Shown: in pieces, positions 27,005-35,860 of the stretch
Position numbering within the stretch: position 1 is the stretch's first letter
Layout: each line of letters opens with the position of its first letter
From: Burkholderiaceae bacterium
Lineage (GTDB): Bacteria; Pseudomonadota; Gammaproteobacteria; Burkholderiales; Burkholderiaceae_B
Assembly: GCA_021208885.1 (NCBI GenBank)
Contig: JAJOJF010000047.1
Coordinates: 1-64,000 of the forward strand
DNA length: 64,000 nt
Direction of reading: 5' to 3'
The notes under the pieces: model-generated
Told to the model about the DNA's origin: nothing
The model's input: only the letters and a program-made list of their open reading frames with translations
Database searches by the model: none
Position numbers and translations under genes: made by a program

Positions 27005-27143
27005 CTGCCACGAAGGTCTATCTAGAGATATGATCGGGGGCTTACGTGGCATGAAACAAAGCTGTCATGCATTGTGAAATCGGTCAAGTTTCATGAATTG
27101 ACCAAGCCGATCCGCGTGGACAGCTGCTTTTTGGGGGGCAGGT

Positions 27144-28160
27144 TTGAACGAGCAGCAACAAACCCTGATTGCGTTGTATCGCATGATGGTGCGAATAAGA
27201 GCATTTGAAGACGCCGCCGAAGCGGCTAGCCAAGGAGGCGTGGCCGTTTATGGCCAGGCTGCCAGTGGCAACGCCAAAGTGCGTGGACCACTGCACCTGT
27301 CAACCGGACAAGAAGCCGTCGCCGCAGGCGTTTGTGCGCACCTGAGCCCGAAAGACTACCTAACCTCGACCCACCGCGGTCACGGTCATACGCTAGCCAA
27401 AGGTGCAGATATGACGCGCATGATGTGTGAGCTATTTGGCAAGTCTCACGGTTTTAATGGCGGGCGCGGCGGGTCGATGCACATCGCCGACTTTTCTGTC
27501 GGGATGCTTGGTGCCAATGGCGTGGTCGGCGCTGGCATGCCCATTGCGGTGGGTGCAGCCCACGCACAGAAACTGCAAGGCAGGCCCGACATCACAGCTT
27601 GCTTTTTTGGGGATGGCGCCATTAACCGCGGACCGTTCCTGGAATCACTTAACTGGGCGCAGGTGTATCAGTTACCCGTCTTATTTGTCTGTGAAGACAA
27701 TCAATGGAGTGCCACCACAGCCACCAGTGCCATGAGCGCGGGCGACGGTGCGGCTGCCCGGGCGCGCAGCATGGATATCGAGGCCATTGAGGTTGACGGC
27801 AACGATGTTCTGGCCATCTACGAGGCCGCGAAACAGTTAGTTCAAGCAGTACGAGAGGGTCAAGGCCCCAAACTGCTGCATACTCGCACCTACCGGATCA
27901 AAGGGCATGTCTCGGTAGATAAGGCCGCTTATCGGGACCAAGCCGAGGTTCAAGAAGCCCTAACCCGTGACCCGATTCAACGGGCCAGAACCGCTTTGCT
28001 GAGAATGCACGGCGCCGATGCCAGCTTGCTCGAACAGATCGAGTCCGAGGCACAAGCTGAAATCCAAGCTGCGGTCGCATTTGCTGACGCTTGCGAGCCG
28101 CCGCATCCCGATATTGCATTTACACACATTCAAACCGTCGGAGCAGGCCAATGGCATTGA
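27144..28160 (+). CDS. Thiamine-diphosphate-dependent dehydrogenase E1 component, alpha subunit
   Basis: The 338-residue protein matches the alpha subunit of E1 of pyruvate, branched-chain oxoacid and acetoin dehydrogenases. The thiamine-diphosphate motif spans FFGDGAINRGPFLESLNWAQ, ending in the asparagine of CEDNQW. HRGHGHTLAKG and GGRGGSMHIAD are also conserved. The start codon is a TTG with a G-rich Shine-Dalgarno. It overlaps the beta-subunit gene by 10 bases. No lipoyl E2 or E3 gene follows. Instead a TRAP transporter does, so the electron or acyl acceptor is unclear. Confidence 0.93.
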   Translation: MNEQQQTLIALYRMMVRIRAFEDAAEAASQGGVAVYGQAASGNAKVRGPLHLSTGQEAVAAGVCAHLSPKDYLTSTHRGHGHTLAKGADMTRMMCELFGKSHGFNGGRGGSMHIADFSVGMLGANGVVGAGMPIAVGAAHAQKLQGRPDITACFFGDGAINRGPFLESLNWAQVYQLPVLFVCEDNQWSATTATSAMSAGDGAAARARSMDIEAIEVDGNDVLAIYEAAKQLVQAVREGQGPKLLHTRTYRIKGHVSVDKAAYRDQAEVQEALTRDPIQRARTALLRMHGADASLLEQIESEAQAEIQAAVAFADACEPPHPDIAFTHIQTVGAGQWH

Positions 28161-29134
28161 TGAGTTACGCTCAAGCCGCCGTGGCGGCATTAGACGATGC
28201 AATGAAAACCGACGATCGCGTCATCGTTCTCGGTGAAGATGTTGGCCGGGGCGGCATCTTTGCTCAATATGCCGGTTTGGCACAAACATTTGGACCAGAG
28301 CGCATCATCGACACACCCATCAGTGAGGCCGCCATCATGGGCGCGGGTGTGGGCATGGCATTGGCTGGCATGCGCCCCGTGATCGAACTGCGGGTCACGG
28401 ACTTTGCCATGTGTGCCATGGACGAAATCGTTAATCAAGCTGCCAAGAACCGCTACATGTTCGGCGGCCAAGGTACGGTGCCTGTGGTGGTACGCATGCC
28501 GATGGGGATTTGGGACGCTTCGGCAGCCCAGCACAGCCAGTCGCTGGAGAACTGGTTTGTGCACTTGCCAGGCCTTGTTGTGGTCGCACCATCAACACCT
28601 CAGGACAATTACAGCTTGTTGAGAGCCGCGCTAGCCTGTGAAGACCCGGTGATTTTTCTGGAACACAAGACGCTTTGGGGCGCTACTGGCGAAGTTGATA
28701 CGCGCAAAGCCATCGAGATTGGCCAAGCTGATGTCGTGACTGCTGGCAATGACCTCACATTGGTTACCTGGAGCCGCCAGCGACATATATGCCAACAGGC
28801 TGTCGAGAAATTGGCTAGTCAAGGCATTGAGGTTGAGCTAATTGATCTCAGAAGCCTGTGGCCCTGGGACAAGCAAACGGTGATAGATTCGTGCCGCAAA
28901 ACCGGCCGCCTGCTGGTCGCGCACGAAGCGGTTCAAGTGGGTGGCTTTGGTGCAGAAATCGTCAGCACTGTCGTGGAGAACCTGCCCTGCCAGGCCAGGC
29001 GCTTAGGCGCACCGCGCATCCCCGTGGGCTACGCCGCTGAACTTGAAGCCTTGGCAAGGGTCAGCGTTGACCAGATCGTAGCGTGCGCTCAACGCATGCT
29101 GGACCACAACCCCAACCAAACGGTTGCGACATGA
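28151..29134 (+). CDS. Thiamine-diphosphate-dependent dehydrogenase E1 component, beta subunit
   Basis: The 327-residue protein is the transketolase-like beta subunit partner. It begins MALMSYAQAAVAALDDAMKTD and shows VLGEDVGRGGIFAQYAGL, DTPISEAAIMGAGVG and a C-terminal transketolase domain (LIDLRSLWPWDKQTV). The track ORF extends 20 codons upstream inside the alpha gene. I use ATG 28151, which overlaps the alpha stop. Its stop overlaps the ATG of the TRAP small subunit (ATGA), so translation is coupled. Alpha-beta pairs of this kind decarboxylate a 2-oxoacid or cleave acetoin. Confidence 0.93.
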   Translation: MALMSYAQAAVAALDDAMKTDDRVIVLGEDVGRGGIFAQYAGLAQTFGPERIIDTPISEAAIMGAGVGMALAGMRPVIELRVTDFAMCAMDEIVNQAAKNRYMFGGQGTVPVVVRMPMGIWDASAAQHSQSLENWFVHLPGLVVVAPSTPQDNYSLLRAALACEDPVIFLEHKTLWGATGEVDTRKAIEIGQADVVTAGNDLTLVTWSRQRHICQQAVEKLASQGIEVELIDLRSLWPWDKQTVIDSCRKTGRLLVAHEAVQVGGFGAEIVSTVVENLPCQARRLGAPRIPVGYAAELEALARVSVDQIVACAQRMLDHNPNQTVAT

Positions 29135-29646
29135 AGCCAGACCCCCTTGCACCCACAACTGATGAGTCCTCGCCAGAGATTGCTCAGCCCAAAGTACCGT
29201 TGGCGATTGAGGATGTCCTGACAGCAGCCGTCATGGGGGCATTGGCATTAATCACCTTCGTCAACGTGGTAGTTCGCTACTTCACCGACCAGTCGTTTGC
29301 TTGGACCGAGGAGATCTCGGTATTTTTGATGATCGTACTCGCATTGGTCGGGGGTTCAGTTGCGTTTGCCCGCAACCATCACATCCGCATCGAGTTCTTT
29401 GTAAACAAATGCAAGCCAGCCACTCAACGGTGGCTCGCCGAGTTTGCCGCCTGGCTTGGGGCTGTGATGTTTTTCGCGTTGGCGATACTGAGTGCGCGCC
29501 TGGTGTGGGATCAATATGAGTACGAGGAAATTACGCCAGCCATCGGTGTACCCCAATGGTGGTATTCCATCTGGTTGCCACTTTTGTCGCTGGCAATCGC
29601 ATGCAGGCTGCTTGGTCTTTGGATGCGCACGAGGAAATCCTCATGA
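29131..29646 (+). CDS. TRAP transporter small membrane subunit (DctQ-like)
   Basis: The 171-residue protein has four hydrophobic segments and the DctQ pattern VVVRYFTDQSFAWTEEISVFLMIVLALVG. With DctM and DctP it forms a sodium-driven tripartite transporter for organic acids. The ATG at 29131 overlaps the stop of the E1 beta gene (ATGA). The track start at 29083 lies inside E1 beta and adds unconserved residues. The stop overlaps the DctM start. Confidence 0.93.
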   Translation: MKPDPLAPTTDESSPEIAQPKVPLAIEDVLTAAVMGALALITFVNVVVRYFTDQSFAWTEEISVFLMIVLALVGGSVAFARNHHIRIEFFVNKCKPATQRWLAEFAAWLGAVMFFALAILSARLVWDQYEYEEITPAIGVPQWWYSIWLPLLSLAIACRLLGLWMRTRKSS

Positions 29647-30941
29647 TCGGCTTTGTGCTCTTCGGCGTTTTTATCTTGCTGATGCTGTTGGGCTTGCCGA
29701 TTGGCGTGGCCATGGGTTTGGGTGCCACCTTGGCTATCGGCCTGGCAAACATGGACACGTTCTGGTTTGGCCTGCTGGCAGTCCCACAAAACTTTTACGC
29801 TAGCTTGGGCAAATACCCACTCTTGGCCTTGCCGATGTTCGTACTGGTAGGCACGATATTTGAGCGCTCAGGCGTGGCCAGCCGGCTGGTAGACCTGGCC
29901 ATTGCCGTTCTGGGACGCGGTCCGGGTATCTTGCCTGTGGTGGCCATCACAGTTGCGATGCTGCTCGGTGGCATATCGGGTTCAGGACCTGCCACGGCAG
30001 CGGCCGTGGGTGGTGTCATGATCGCTGCGATGACGCGGGCTGGCTATTTGCCATCATTTTCTGCGAGTGTCATTGGCGCATCAGCGGCAATTGATATCCT
30101 GATCCCACCCTCTATTGCGCTCATTGTTTATTCCATTCTGGTGCCAGGTGCCTCAGTGCCAGCGATGTTTGCAGCCGGCTTGTTTCCAGGCTTGCTATTT
30201 GGTGTCGCGCTCATGATCCCGGCATTCTTTCTGGCCCGCAGATATAACATGGGTGCCAACGAGGCCTCACTGCCACGGCCGCCGTTCTGGAAGAGCTTGA
30301 AAGAAGCATCCTGGGGATTGGCTGCACCGGTACTGATCCTGGGTGGCATGAGAGCGGGTTTGTTCACGCCCACTGAGGCAGCCGTTGTTGCCGTGTTCTA
30401 CGGGCTGTTTGTCGGCATGGTGGTTTACCGCACGATCAAAATCAAAGATTTGTATGGGATTTTTAAGGATGCTGGCGAGCTCTCTGCCATTATTCTCATG
30501 GTGGTAGCCTTGGCGGGCATCTTTGCTTACTCGCTCTCGACGCTTGGCATTATCGACCCGATCACCAAAGCCATCACAAGCTCCGGGCTTGGCGAGTATG
30601 GCGTTCTCGCACTTGTGCTCTTATTGCTGGTGCTTGTCGGCATGGTTCTGGACGGTGTATCGATCTTTCTGATTTTTGTGCCGCTACTAATGCCAATTGC
30701 GCTGTTCTATCAATGGGATCTGGTTTGGTTTGGCGTGATCCTGACTGTCATGGTGGCCATCGGCCAATTCACCCCGCCGATTGCGGTTAATCTGATGGTC
30801 TCATGCAAGATTGCCAAAGTTCAGATGGAAACCACAATCCGATGGGTGATGTGGTTGCTGTTGGCTGCTGCAGTGGTCTTGCTGTTATTGGTAGTATTCC
30901 CGGAAATTGTAGTCTGGTTACCCAGGTCCCTGGGGTATTGA
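29643..30941 (+). CDS. TRAP transporter large membrane subunit (DctM-like)
   Basis: The 432-residue protein has about 12 hydrophobic segments and the DctM features MLGLPIGVAMG-like N terminus, GGISGSGPATAAAVGGVMI and FTPTEAAVVAVFYG. It is the ion-coupled channel subunit in the inner membrane. ATG 29643 overlaps the DctQ stop (ATGA). The 87 bases upstream in the track ORF belong to DctQ. Length is standard for the family. Confidence 0.95.
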   Translation: MIGFVLFGVFILLMLLGLPIGVAMGLGATLAIGLANMDTFWFGLLAVPQNFYASLGKYPLLALPMFVLVGTIFERSGVASRLVDLAIAVLGRGPGILPVVAITVAMLLGGISGSGPATAAAVGGVMIAAMTRAGYLPSFSASVIGASAAIDILIPPSIALIVYSILVPGASVPAMFAAGLFPGLLFGVALMIPAFFLARRYNMGANEASLPRPPFWKSLKEASWGLAAPVLILGGMRAGLFTPTEAAVVAVFYGLFVGMVVYRTIKIKDLYGIFKDAGELSAIILMVVALAGIFAYSLSTLGIIDPITKAITSSGLGEYGVLALVLLLLVLVGMVLDGVSIFLIFVPLLMPIALFYQWDLVWFGVILTVMVAIGQFTPPIAVNLMVSCKIAKVQMETTIRWVMWLLLAAAVVLLLLVVFPEIVVWLPRSLGY

Positions 30942-30994
30942 TATTTTTGTTCTTTGATTTCTACAAACGACATTGACATGGAGGAGATCTAACC

Positions 30995-31999
30995 ATGAAC
31001 TTTAAAACCACAATCAAGGTGGCACTGGCCACCGCTGCGATGGCAGTCGCCACGGGCGCTGCTGCACAAAACTACAAGCCCGAGTACCGCATGTCGCTAG
31101 TGGTGGGAACCGCTTTCCCGTGGGGTCAAGGCGGCCAAATTTGGGCTGACCTGGTGCGTGAGCGCACCGATGGCCGCATCAACATAAAACTCTATCCTGG
31201 TGTTTCTCTGGTCAATGGCGACCAAACCCGTGAATTCTCGGCATTGCGCCAGGGCGTGATCGACATGGCCATCGGCTCGACGATTAACTGGTCACCCCAG
31301 ATCAAGGAACTCAATGTTTTCTCGTTGCCATTCCTCGCAACAACCTGGGCACAAACCGATGCCCTGACCGGCGGCGAAGTTGGCAAAGAGATCTTTGAAA
31401 TTATCGACAAGCGCGGCGCTGTTCCGCTGGCCTGGGGTGAAAACGGCTTCCGTCAGCTCACCAACTCCAAACGCATCGTTTCTTCGCCAGCTGACATGAA
31501 AGGCATGAAAATCCGCGTCGTTGGCTCGCCGCTCTTTATCGATGCCTTCACAGCACTTGGTGCCAACCCCACGCAAATGAGCTGGGCAGATGCACAGCCT
31601 GCACTGGCAAGTGGCGCCGTTGACGGGCAGGAGAATCCACTGTCGATCTTTGTAGCGGCCAAGATGGACAAGCTTGGCCAGAAATACATCACCGAGTGGA
31701 ACTACATGAACGATCCGCTGGTGTTTGTGGTCAACAAAGACGTCTGGAACTCATGGACGCCAGCTGACCGCGACATCGTTCGCCAAGCTGCCCAAGACGC
31801 TGCCAAGCAGCAAATCGAACTGGCCCGCAAGCCTGTCGAAGAGACTATTTTGGCCATGGGTGTTGGCATCACCAAGCTGACCCCGGCCCAGCTTGATGAG
31901 TTCAAAAAAGTGACCAAGCCCGTATACGACAAGTGGGTAAAACAAATTGGTCCGAGCTTGGTCAAAAAAGCTGAGCAGGCAGTGGCTAGCGCGAAGTGA
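30995..31999 (+). CDS. TRAP transporter periplasmic substrate-binding protein (DctP-like)
   Basis: The 334-residue protein has a signal peptide (cleavage after ATGAAAQ, near residue 25) and the DctP fold, including GQENPLSIF and the conserved substrate-carboxylate arginine region near KIRVVGSPLFIDAF. A GGAGGAG-type Shine-Dalgarno precedes the ATG. It closes the E1 alpha-E1 beta-DctQ-DctM-DctP operon. The operon arrangement suggests the imported ligand is a 2-oxoacid, hydroxyacid or acyloin that the E1 pair consumes. That is inference. Confidence 0.95.
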   Translation: MNFKTTIKVALATAAMAVATGAAAQNYKPEYRMSLVVGTAFPWGQGGQIWADLVRERTDGRINIKLYPGVSLVNGDQTREFSALRQGVIDMAIGSTINWSPQIKELNVFSLPFLATTWAQTDALTGGEVGKEIFEIIDKRGAVPLAWGENGFRQLTNSKRIVSSPADMKGMKIRVVGSPLFIDAFTALGANPTQMSWADAQPALASGAVDGQENPLSIFVAAKMDKLGQKYITEWNYMNDPLVFVVNKDVWNSWTPADRDIVRQAAQDAAKQQIELARKPVEETILAMGVGITKLTPAQLDEFKKVTKPVYDKWVKQIGPSLVKKAEQAVASAK

Positions 32000-32052
32000 T
32001 CCTAACAAGCTGGACAGCCAGACCAGATACTTGACGGCTGATCATGCCAGTC

Positions 32053-32087
32053 AATGAGTAAGGGCGGCGTTGCCGCCCTTACTCATT
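32053..32087. terminator. Bidirectional terminator between dctP and ectD
   Basis: A perfect 16-bp stem (AATGAGTAAGGGCGGC pairing with its complement at 32072-32087) closes a GTT loop. It lies between converging transcripts and probably ends both. Confidence 0.85.
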
Positions 32088-32141
32088 ATGACGTTGTGCT
32101 CTAGCGCTTGGTACGGTCTCAAAGTGGCTCAGCACAAACGT

Positions 32142-33062
32142 TTAGACCAACTTCGAGGCGGGCGTGAAATCCTCACGCTCGGCGATGAAATTAGGTCTTG
32201 GTGCAAGGCCACAAAACGGTGCCACTGGTTTGTTTTGTAGACTGTTGTAGACGATGAAAATGTTGCTGCGCGCCATAGGCGTGATGTTTGAGCTTGAGCC
32301 ATGCATGGTGTTGCAATCAAAAAACGTCACAGAGCCTGCTGGCCCAGTGGGCGCTACTATGCCGAAATCATGCACGAGCTTGGTCAAACTATCCTCGTCT
32401 GGCACACCGAGCTCCTGTCGACGCAATGATTCCTTGTAGTGATTCTCCGGAGTTTGGCCCACACAAGAGACAAAGCGGTGATGTGAGCCCGGGATCAGCA
32501 TCAGTGGTCCGTTATGCGGCGTGTTGGGTGTCAAACTGATAGAACAACTGACCGTTCGCATGGCGGGCAGGCCATCCTCGACGTGCCATGTTTCAAAATC
32601 CGAGTGCCAGTAAAACTCTTTGCCCCGAAATCCGCCTTTGTAGTTGATGCGTGACTGATGTACATACACCGGCCCACCTAGCAGTTGTTCCACAATATGG
32701 ACAATCTTAGGGTGAGCCGCCAAGCGTTGCATGATGCCACTGCTTTGATGAACCGCAAAAATCGAGCGCAATTCCTGGCTTTCAGGCTCAACAATTGCCT
32801 CGGGGCTTGCCTTGACCGTAGCGCTGCCCCTGAGTCGATTCAACTCATCGACCCAGTTCTGCAGATCGTCAGCATCAAAGAGCGACTCAAAATGTAGCAA
32901 GCCGTTTTCTTCGTAGTGGTCAAGTGTGGTCTGATCAAGCGGTCCATCCACAGCCTTGCCGTAAACCACTGGATCAATGCGCCTTGTAACAGCAGGTTTG
33001 TCAGCAACCCGAGAGGGATAGCGGTCTGGGATGACCGCCGGGTTTTCCAGGACTGAATCCAT
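32142..33062 (-). CDS. ectD: Ectoine 5-hydroxylase
   Basis: The 306-residue protein is an Fe(II)/2-oxoglutarate dioxygenase of the PhyH superfamily that converts ectoine to 5-hydroxyectoine in the cytoplasm. The EctD signature FYWHSDFETWHVEDG includes the first iron-binding His and the Asp. The C-terminal part with GPLMLIPGSHHRFVSC and TFFDCNTMHGS supplies the remaining iron His and 2-oxoglutarate contacts. It is the last gene of ectABCD, 32 bases after ectC, and ends at a hairpin terminator. Hydroxyectoine protects against osmotic, heat and drying stress. Confidence 0.96.
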   Translation of the reverse strand: MDSVLENPAVIPDRYPSRVADKPAVTRRIDPVVYGKAVDGPLDQTTLDHYEENGLLHFESLFDADDLQNWVDELNRLRGSATVKASPEAIVEPESQELRSIFAVHQSSGIMQRLAAHPKIVHIVEQLLGGPVYVHQSRINYKGGFRGKEFYWHSDFETWHVEDGLPAMRTVSCSISLTPNTPHNGPLMLIPGSHHRFVSCVGQTPENHYKESLRRQELGVPDEDSLTKLVHDFGIVAPTGPAGSVTFFDCNTMHGSSSNITPMARSNIFIVYNSLQNKPVAPFCGLAPRPNFIAEREDFTPASKLV

Positions 33063-33094
33063 CGTTTTCTCCTAATGCAGCCGTTTGGTTTGAA

Positions 33095-33484
33095 TCATTC
33101 GCTCAACACGTACGCACCGCTTTCATCGTGCACTTCTCTGCCAGTAAGTGGCGGATTGAAAACGCACACCATGCGCATATGTGTCCCTTTGTTGGCGCGC
33201 AGAACATGACGATCATGATTGTTTAACGCGTAGATCGTTCCGGGACGAATCGCATGAGTCTGCCCCGTAGCCAGATCCGTAATCTCGCCCTCACCTTCAA
33301 TGCAGTAAACCGTTTCAAAGTGATTTCGGTACTCCATTTCCAGTTCGGCGCCGGGCTTGATGATGGTGTCATTAACCGAATAGCCCATGCCGGCATCTTT
33401 GTAGATCAGCCGGCGACTGGTCCAGCCCTCGGTGTCGACATCTGCCTCGGTGCCCAGCACATCGTCAAGGTGCTTTACGATCAT
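33095..33484 (-). CDS. ectC: L-ectoine synthase
   Basis: The 129-residue protein is a cupin that cyclises N-gamma-acetyl-diaminobutyrate to ectoine. [25 protein letters not shown] is the conserved EctC N terminus. The cupin segment [19 protein letters not shown] and the [12 protein letters not shown] motif contain the expected metal and substrate contacts. It lies between ectB and ectD with short spacers, and an AAGGAG element precedes the ATG. Confidence 0.97.
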   Translation of the reverse strand: MIVKHLDDVLGTEADVDTEGWTSRRLIYKDAGMGYSVNDTIIKPGAELEMEYRNHFETVYCIEGEGEITDLATGQTHAIRPGTIYALNNHDRHVLRANKGTHMRMVCVFNPPLTGREVHDESGAYVLSE

Positions 33485-33505
33485 GTGTTGTTCTCCTTGC
33501 TACTC

Positions 33506-34771
33506 TTATTCGGCATTAACCGTCGTATTCTCAAGTACGGCTTGCAAACTTTGCTCAATAATGTCCAAGCCATGGTTCAGATCAGCCTCGTCGATGGTCA
33601 AGCTCGGCAAAAGCTTCAGAACCTGATCATCAATGCCAGCAGTCTCGATGATCAAGCCACGTTCAAAACAAGCCTGCGATACCTGCGCAGCAAGCTCCCG
33701 ATCTGAGAACTCAACGCCCCAGATCAGCCCACGGCCACGGATATCAGCTTCAATTTCTGGGTCTTGCACCATGGCATCAAGACGCCGTTGAACCAACTTG
33801 GACTTTTTTCGGACTGACATTTCCAAGTCGTTGTCTGCCCAGAAGTCTAGTGCCGCGGTTGCCGTCACGAATGCCGGACAGTGGCCCCGGAACGTGCCGT
33901 TATGCTCGCCAGGCGACCATACATCAAGCTCAGGCCTCATCAATACAAGCGCCAAAGGCAAGCCATAGCCAGACAAAGACTTGGACAATGTGATGATGTC
34001 AGGTTCAATGCCCGCATCCTCAAAACTGAAAAACGCCCCCGTTCTTCCACATCCGACCTGAATATCATCGACGATCAACAAAATATCGTGCTGCTTGGTA
34101 ATGGCACGCAAACGTGTGAGCCACTCGTTGCTCGCCACATTCACGCCACCCTCGGCTTGCACGGTCTCAACAATCACTGCCGCGGGTATTTCCATGCCAC
34201 TACCGTTGTCAATCAGCATGGCCTCAAGGTATTGAAGTGTGTCGATTTCTTGACCCAGATAACCCTCAAATGGCACAGCAGCCGTATGATGCAACGGTAC
34301 TCCAGCACCTGCGCGCTTAAAGCTGTTGCCAGTCACAGCCAACGACCCCAAGGTCATGCCATGAAATGCATTGGTGAAGTTCACCACTGTCTGGCGTCCA
34401 GTTACTTTGCGGGCGAGCTTGAGCGCTGCTTCAACCGCATTGGTTCCTGTAGGCCCGGGGAACTGAAACTTGTAGGAAAGACCACGCGGCTTTAACACTA
34501 CATCGTTAAAACGCTGAATAAACCGTTGCTTGGCTTCGCTGTACATATCGAGCGTGTGTGTAATGCCATCGCCAAGCAAATAGCGAATCAACGGCTGTTT
34601 GATGCGATCGTTGTTGTGACCATAGTTCAACACACCAGCACCGCTAAAAAAGTCCAGATAACGCTGCCCGCTCGTGTCAGTCATCCAGGCTCCCTTTGCC
34701 GACGAGAAAACCGCCGGAAAGTTGCGGCAATAACCACGCACCTCAGATTCGTACTGTTCAAATATATTCAT
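33506..34771 (-). CDS. ectB: Diaminobutyrate-2-oxoglutarate transaminase
   Basis: The 421-residue class III aminotransferase makes L-2,4-diaminobutyrate from aspartate semialdehyde and glutamate, the first committed ectoine step. EctB features include FQFPGPTGTNAVEAALKLARK, IVDDIQVGCGRTG and the PLP lysine in ITLSKSLSGYGLP. The track ORF begins at 34837, but MNIFEQYESEVRGYCR at 34771 matches the family start and has an AGGAGGAAAG Shine-Dalgarno, so I use it. It follows ectA in the same operon. Confidence 0.97.
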   Translation of the reverse strand: MNIFEQYESEVRGYCRNFPAVFSSAKGAWMTDTSGQRYLDFFSGAGVLNYGHNNDRIKQPLIRYLLGDGITHTLDMYSEAKQRFIQRFNDVVLKPRGLSYKFQFPGPTGTNAVEAALKLARKVTGRQTVVNFTNAFHGMTLGSLAVTGNSFKRAGAGVPLHHTAAVPFEGYLGQEIDTLQYLEAMLIDNGSGMEIPAAVIVETVQAEGGVNVASNEWLTRLRAITKQHDILLIVDDIQVGCGRTGAFFSFEDAGIEPDIITLSKSLSGYGLPLALVLMRPELDVWSPGEHNGTFRGHCPAFVTATAALDFWADNDLEMSVRKKSKLVQRRLDAMVQDPEIEADIRGRGLIWGVEFSDRELAAQVSQACFERGLIIETAGIDDQVLKLLPSLTIDEADLNHGLDIIEQSLQAVLENTTVNAE

Positions 34772-34846
34772 GCTGCTTTCCTCCTGGTTTGGCCTATTTG
34801 CTATCTGTGCATTCGAATAAGGCTCGGGCACGGACAACTGGCCGAT

Positions 34847-35398
34847 TCAGGCACGCGTGCGCGCACCACTGCGAATGGGACCAATGCGATAAATCGGCTC
34901 AGGCCTATGCCCGGCCGGGAAGTGGTCCGAGATAAATCGGGGCGACACAGTGCATGACATCCCCATAGACTCTGCAAAACCTCTAAACAATTTGTCAGAG
35001 GCCTGGTTGTCGTCAGCCACAGTCGCTGTGAGCCATCGAACATGTCGATTGGCCGGTAAATCAAGCCAAGCTGACAACAGACGCTTACCCAAGCCTTGAC
35101 CACGCCACTGCGCCAAGACGCCGATTTGCCAACAAAAGGCTGTGTCAGGCTGGCTTGGCGGGTGGTAACCGATCAACACACCAGCGATTTCATTGCCGTC
35201 TTCGGCAATCAGGCAAGTATGGCGAAAGTCACTACAAAAAATCAGATAGAAATACGCGGTATTGGGCTCTAACGTGCCGGTGTTCTGAACCGCTCGCCAA
35301 ACAGCAACACCGTCAGCCGTATTGGGTGTTCGAAGCGTAATCGATGAAGTAGCTGCCAACGGGCGTGCGTAATGATGTGCGTAGTCAGTCTCACTCAT
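34847..35398 (-). CDS. ectA: L-2,4-diaminobutyrate acetyltransferase
   Basis: The 183-residue GNAT enzyme acetylates diaminobutyrate with acetyl-CoA, the second ectoine step. EctA wording is clear in LRTPNTADGVAVWRAVQ, YFYLIFCSDFRHTCLIAEDG and the acetyl-CoA motif WRGQGLGKRLLSAWLD. It is the first gene of ectABCD. No convincing Shine-Dalgarno precedes the ATG at 35398. A spacer of over 400 bases separates it from the divergent GntR-family gene. Confidence 0.95.
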   Translation of the reverse strand: MSETDYAHHYARPLAATSSITLRTPNTADGVAVWRAVQNTGTLEPNTAYFYLIFCSDFRHTCLIAEDGNEIAGVLIGYHPPSQPDTAFCWQIGVLAQWRGQGLGKRLLSAWLDLPANRHVRWLTATVADDNQASDKLFRGFAESMGMSCTVSPRFISDHFPAGHRPEPIYRIGPIRSGARTRA

Positions 35399-35686
35399 GC
35401 GTTGTGTTTATCTTGTCTGACGCCATCAAAGACCGAACCGTATCGGCCTAGGCGCTTGGCTGTTGCGATGCTTTGCTCATCGACTGCAACGGCCGCTCGT
35501 CCTGTTAAAGGACTCGAAAAACATGGTTGCATCAAAACTTCAACGGCTAACCACAACCAGGTCCGAATCAACTCTTTCGCAGCAAAGACTATTGAAAGAA
35601 CTGAAAGTCAGGCAAGCGTTCATGCTCACCCGCGACGTTTTGAAGGTTAGTCACAAAATTGGTTCAGTACAAATCACTGGCGAATT

Positions 35687-35698
35687 TTGTGATCACAA
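35687..35698. promoter_or_regulatory. Palindromic operator candidate 1 (TTGTGATCACAA)
   Basis: A perfect 12-bp palindrome occurs here and again, identical, at 35759-35770. The TTGT...ACAA ends fit the general shape of FCD-type GntR operators. It lies between the GntR gene and ectA. The regulator is the likely binder. A CRP site would need a six-base spacer between TGTGA and TCACA, which is absent. Confidence 0.6.
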
Positions 35699-35758
35699 TT
35701 AATCCAATTTGTAACATTTGGTATAAAAATTATGAATCCATCGATATTCTTGCCAGTG

Positions 35759-35770
35759 TTGTGATCACAA
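35759..35770. promoter_or_regulatory. Palindromic operator candidate 2 (TTGTGATCACAA)
   Basis: This is the second identical 12-bp palindrome, 72 bases from the first centre to centre and 90 bases before the GntR ATG. The repeated perfect match in so short an interval supports a specific regulator site, probably autoregulatory. Confidence 0.6.
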
Positions 35771-35860
35771 GATGACTGACAAACTTGCAATTCAGGATAA
35801 GCTTGGCTTCACAAAGAATATTTGTACCCATCCATTTCACACTCATCAATATCAAGGTCA

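Larger units (their letters stand above)
35399..35860. other. Divergent intergenic region between ectA and the GntR-family gene
   Basis: This 462-base spacer becomes AT-rich towards the GntR gene. It contains the two identical palindromes listed separately and a related half-site (GTCACAAAATT near 35650). Short ORFs on the plus strand, such as one starting at ATG 35523 with an AAAGGA upstream (59 codons), show no recognisable family and run into the first palindrome, so I do not call them genes. No confident sigma-70 promoter could be fixed by eye. Confidence 0.6.

Noticed and set aside
35372-35702. Small plus-strand ORFs between ectA and the GntR-family gene
   Set aside because: No recognisable family. 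One overlaps the ectA start and another runs into the first palindrome, so they are more likely regulatory DNA.
35687-35770. TGTGATCACA palindromes as CRP sites
   Set aside because: CRP needs TGTGA and TCACA separated by six bases. Here the half-sites abut or overlap.
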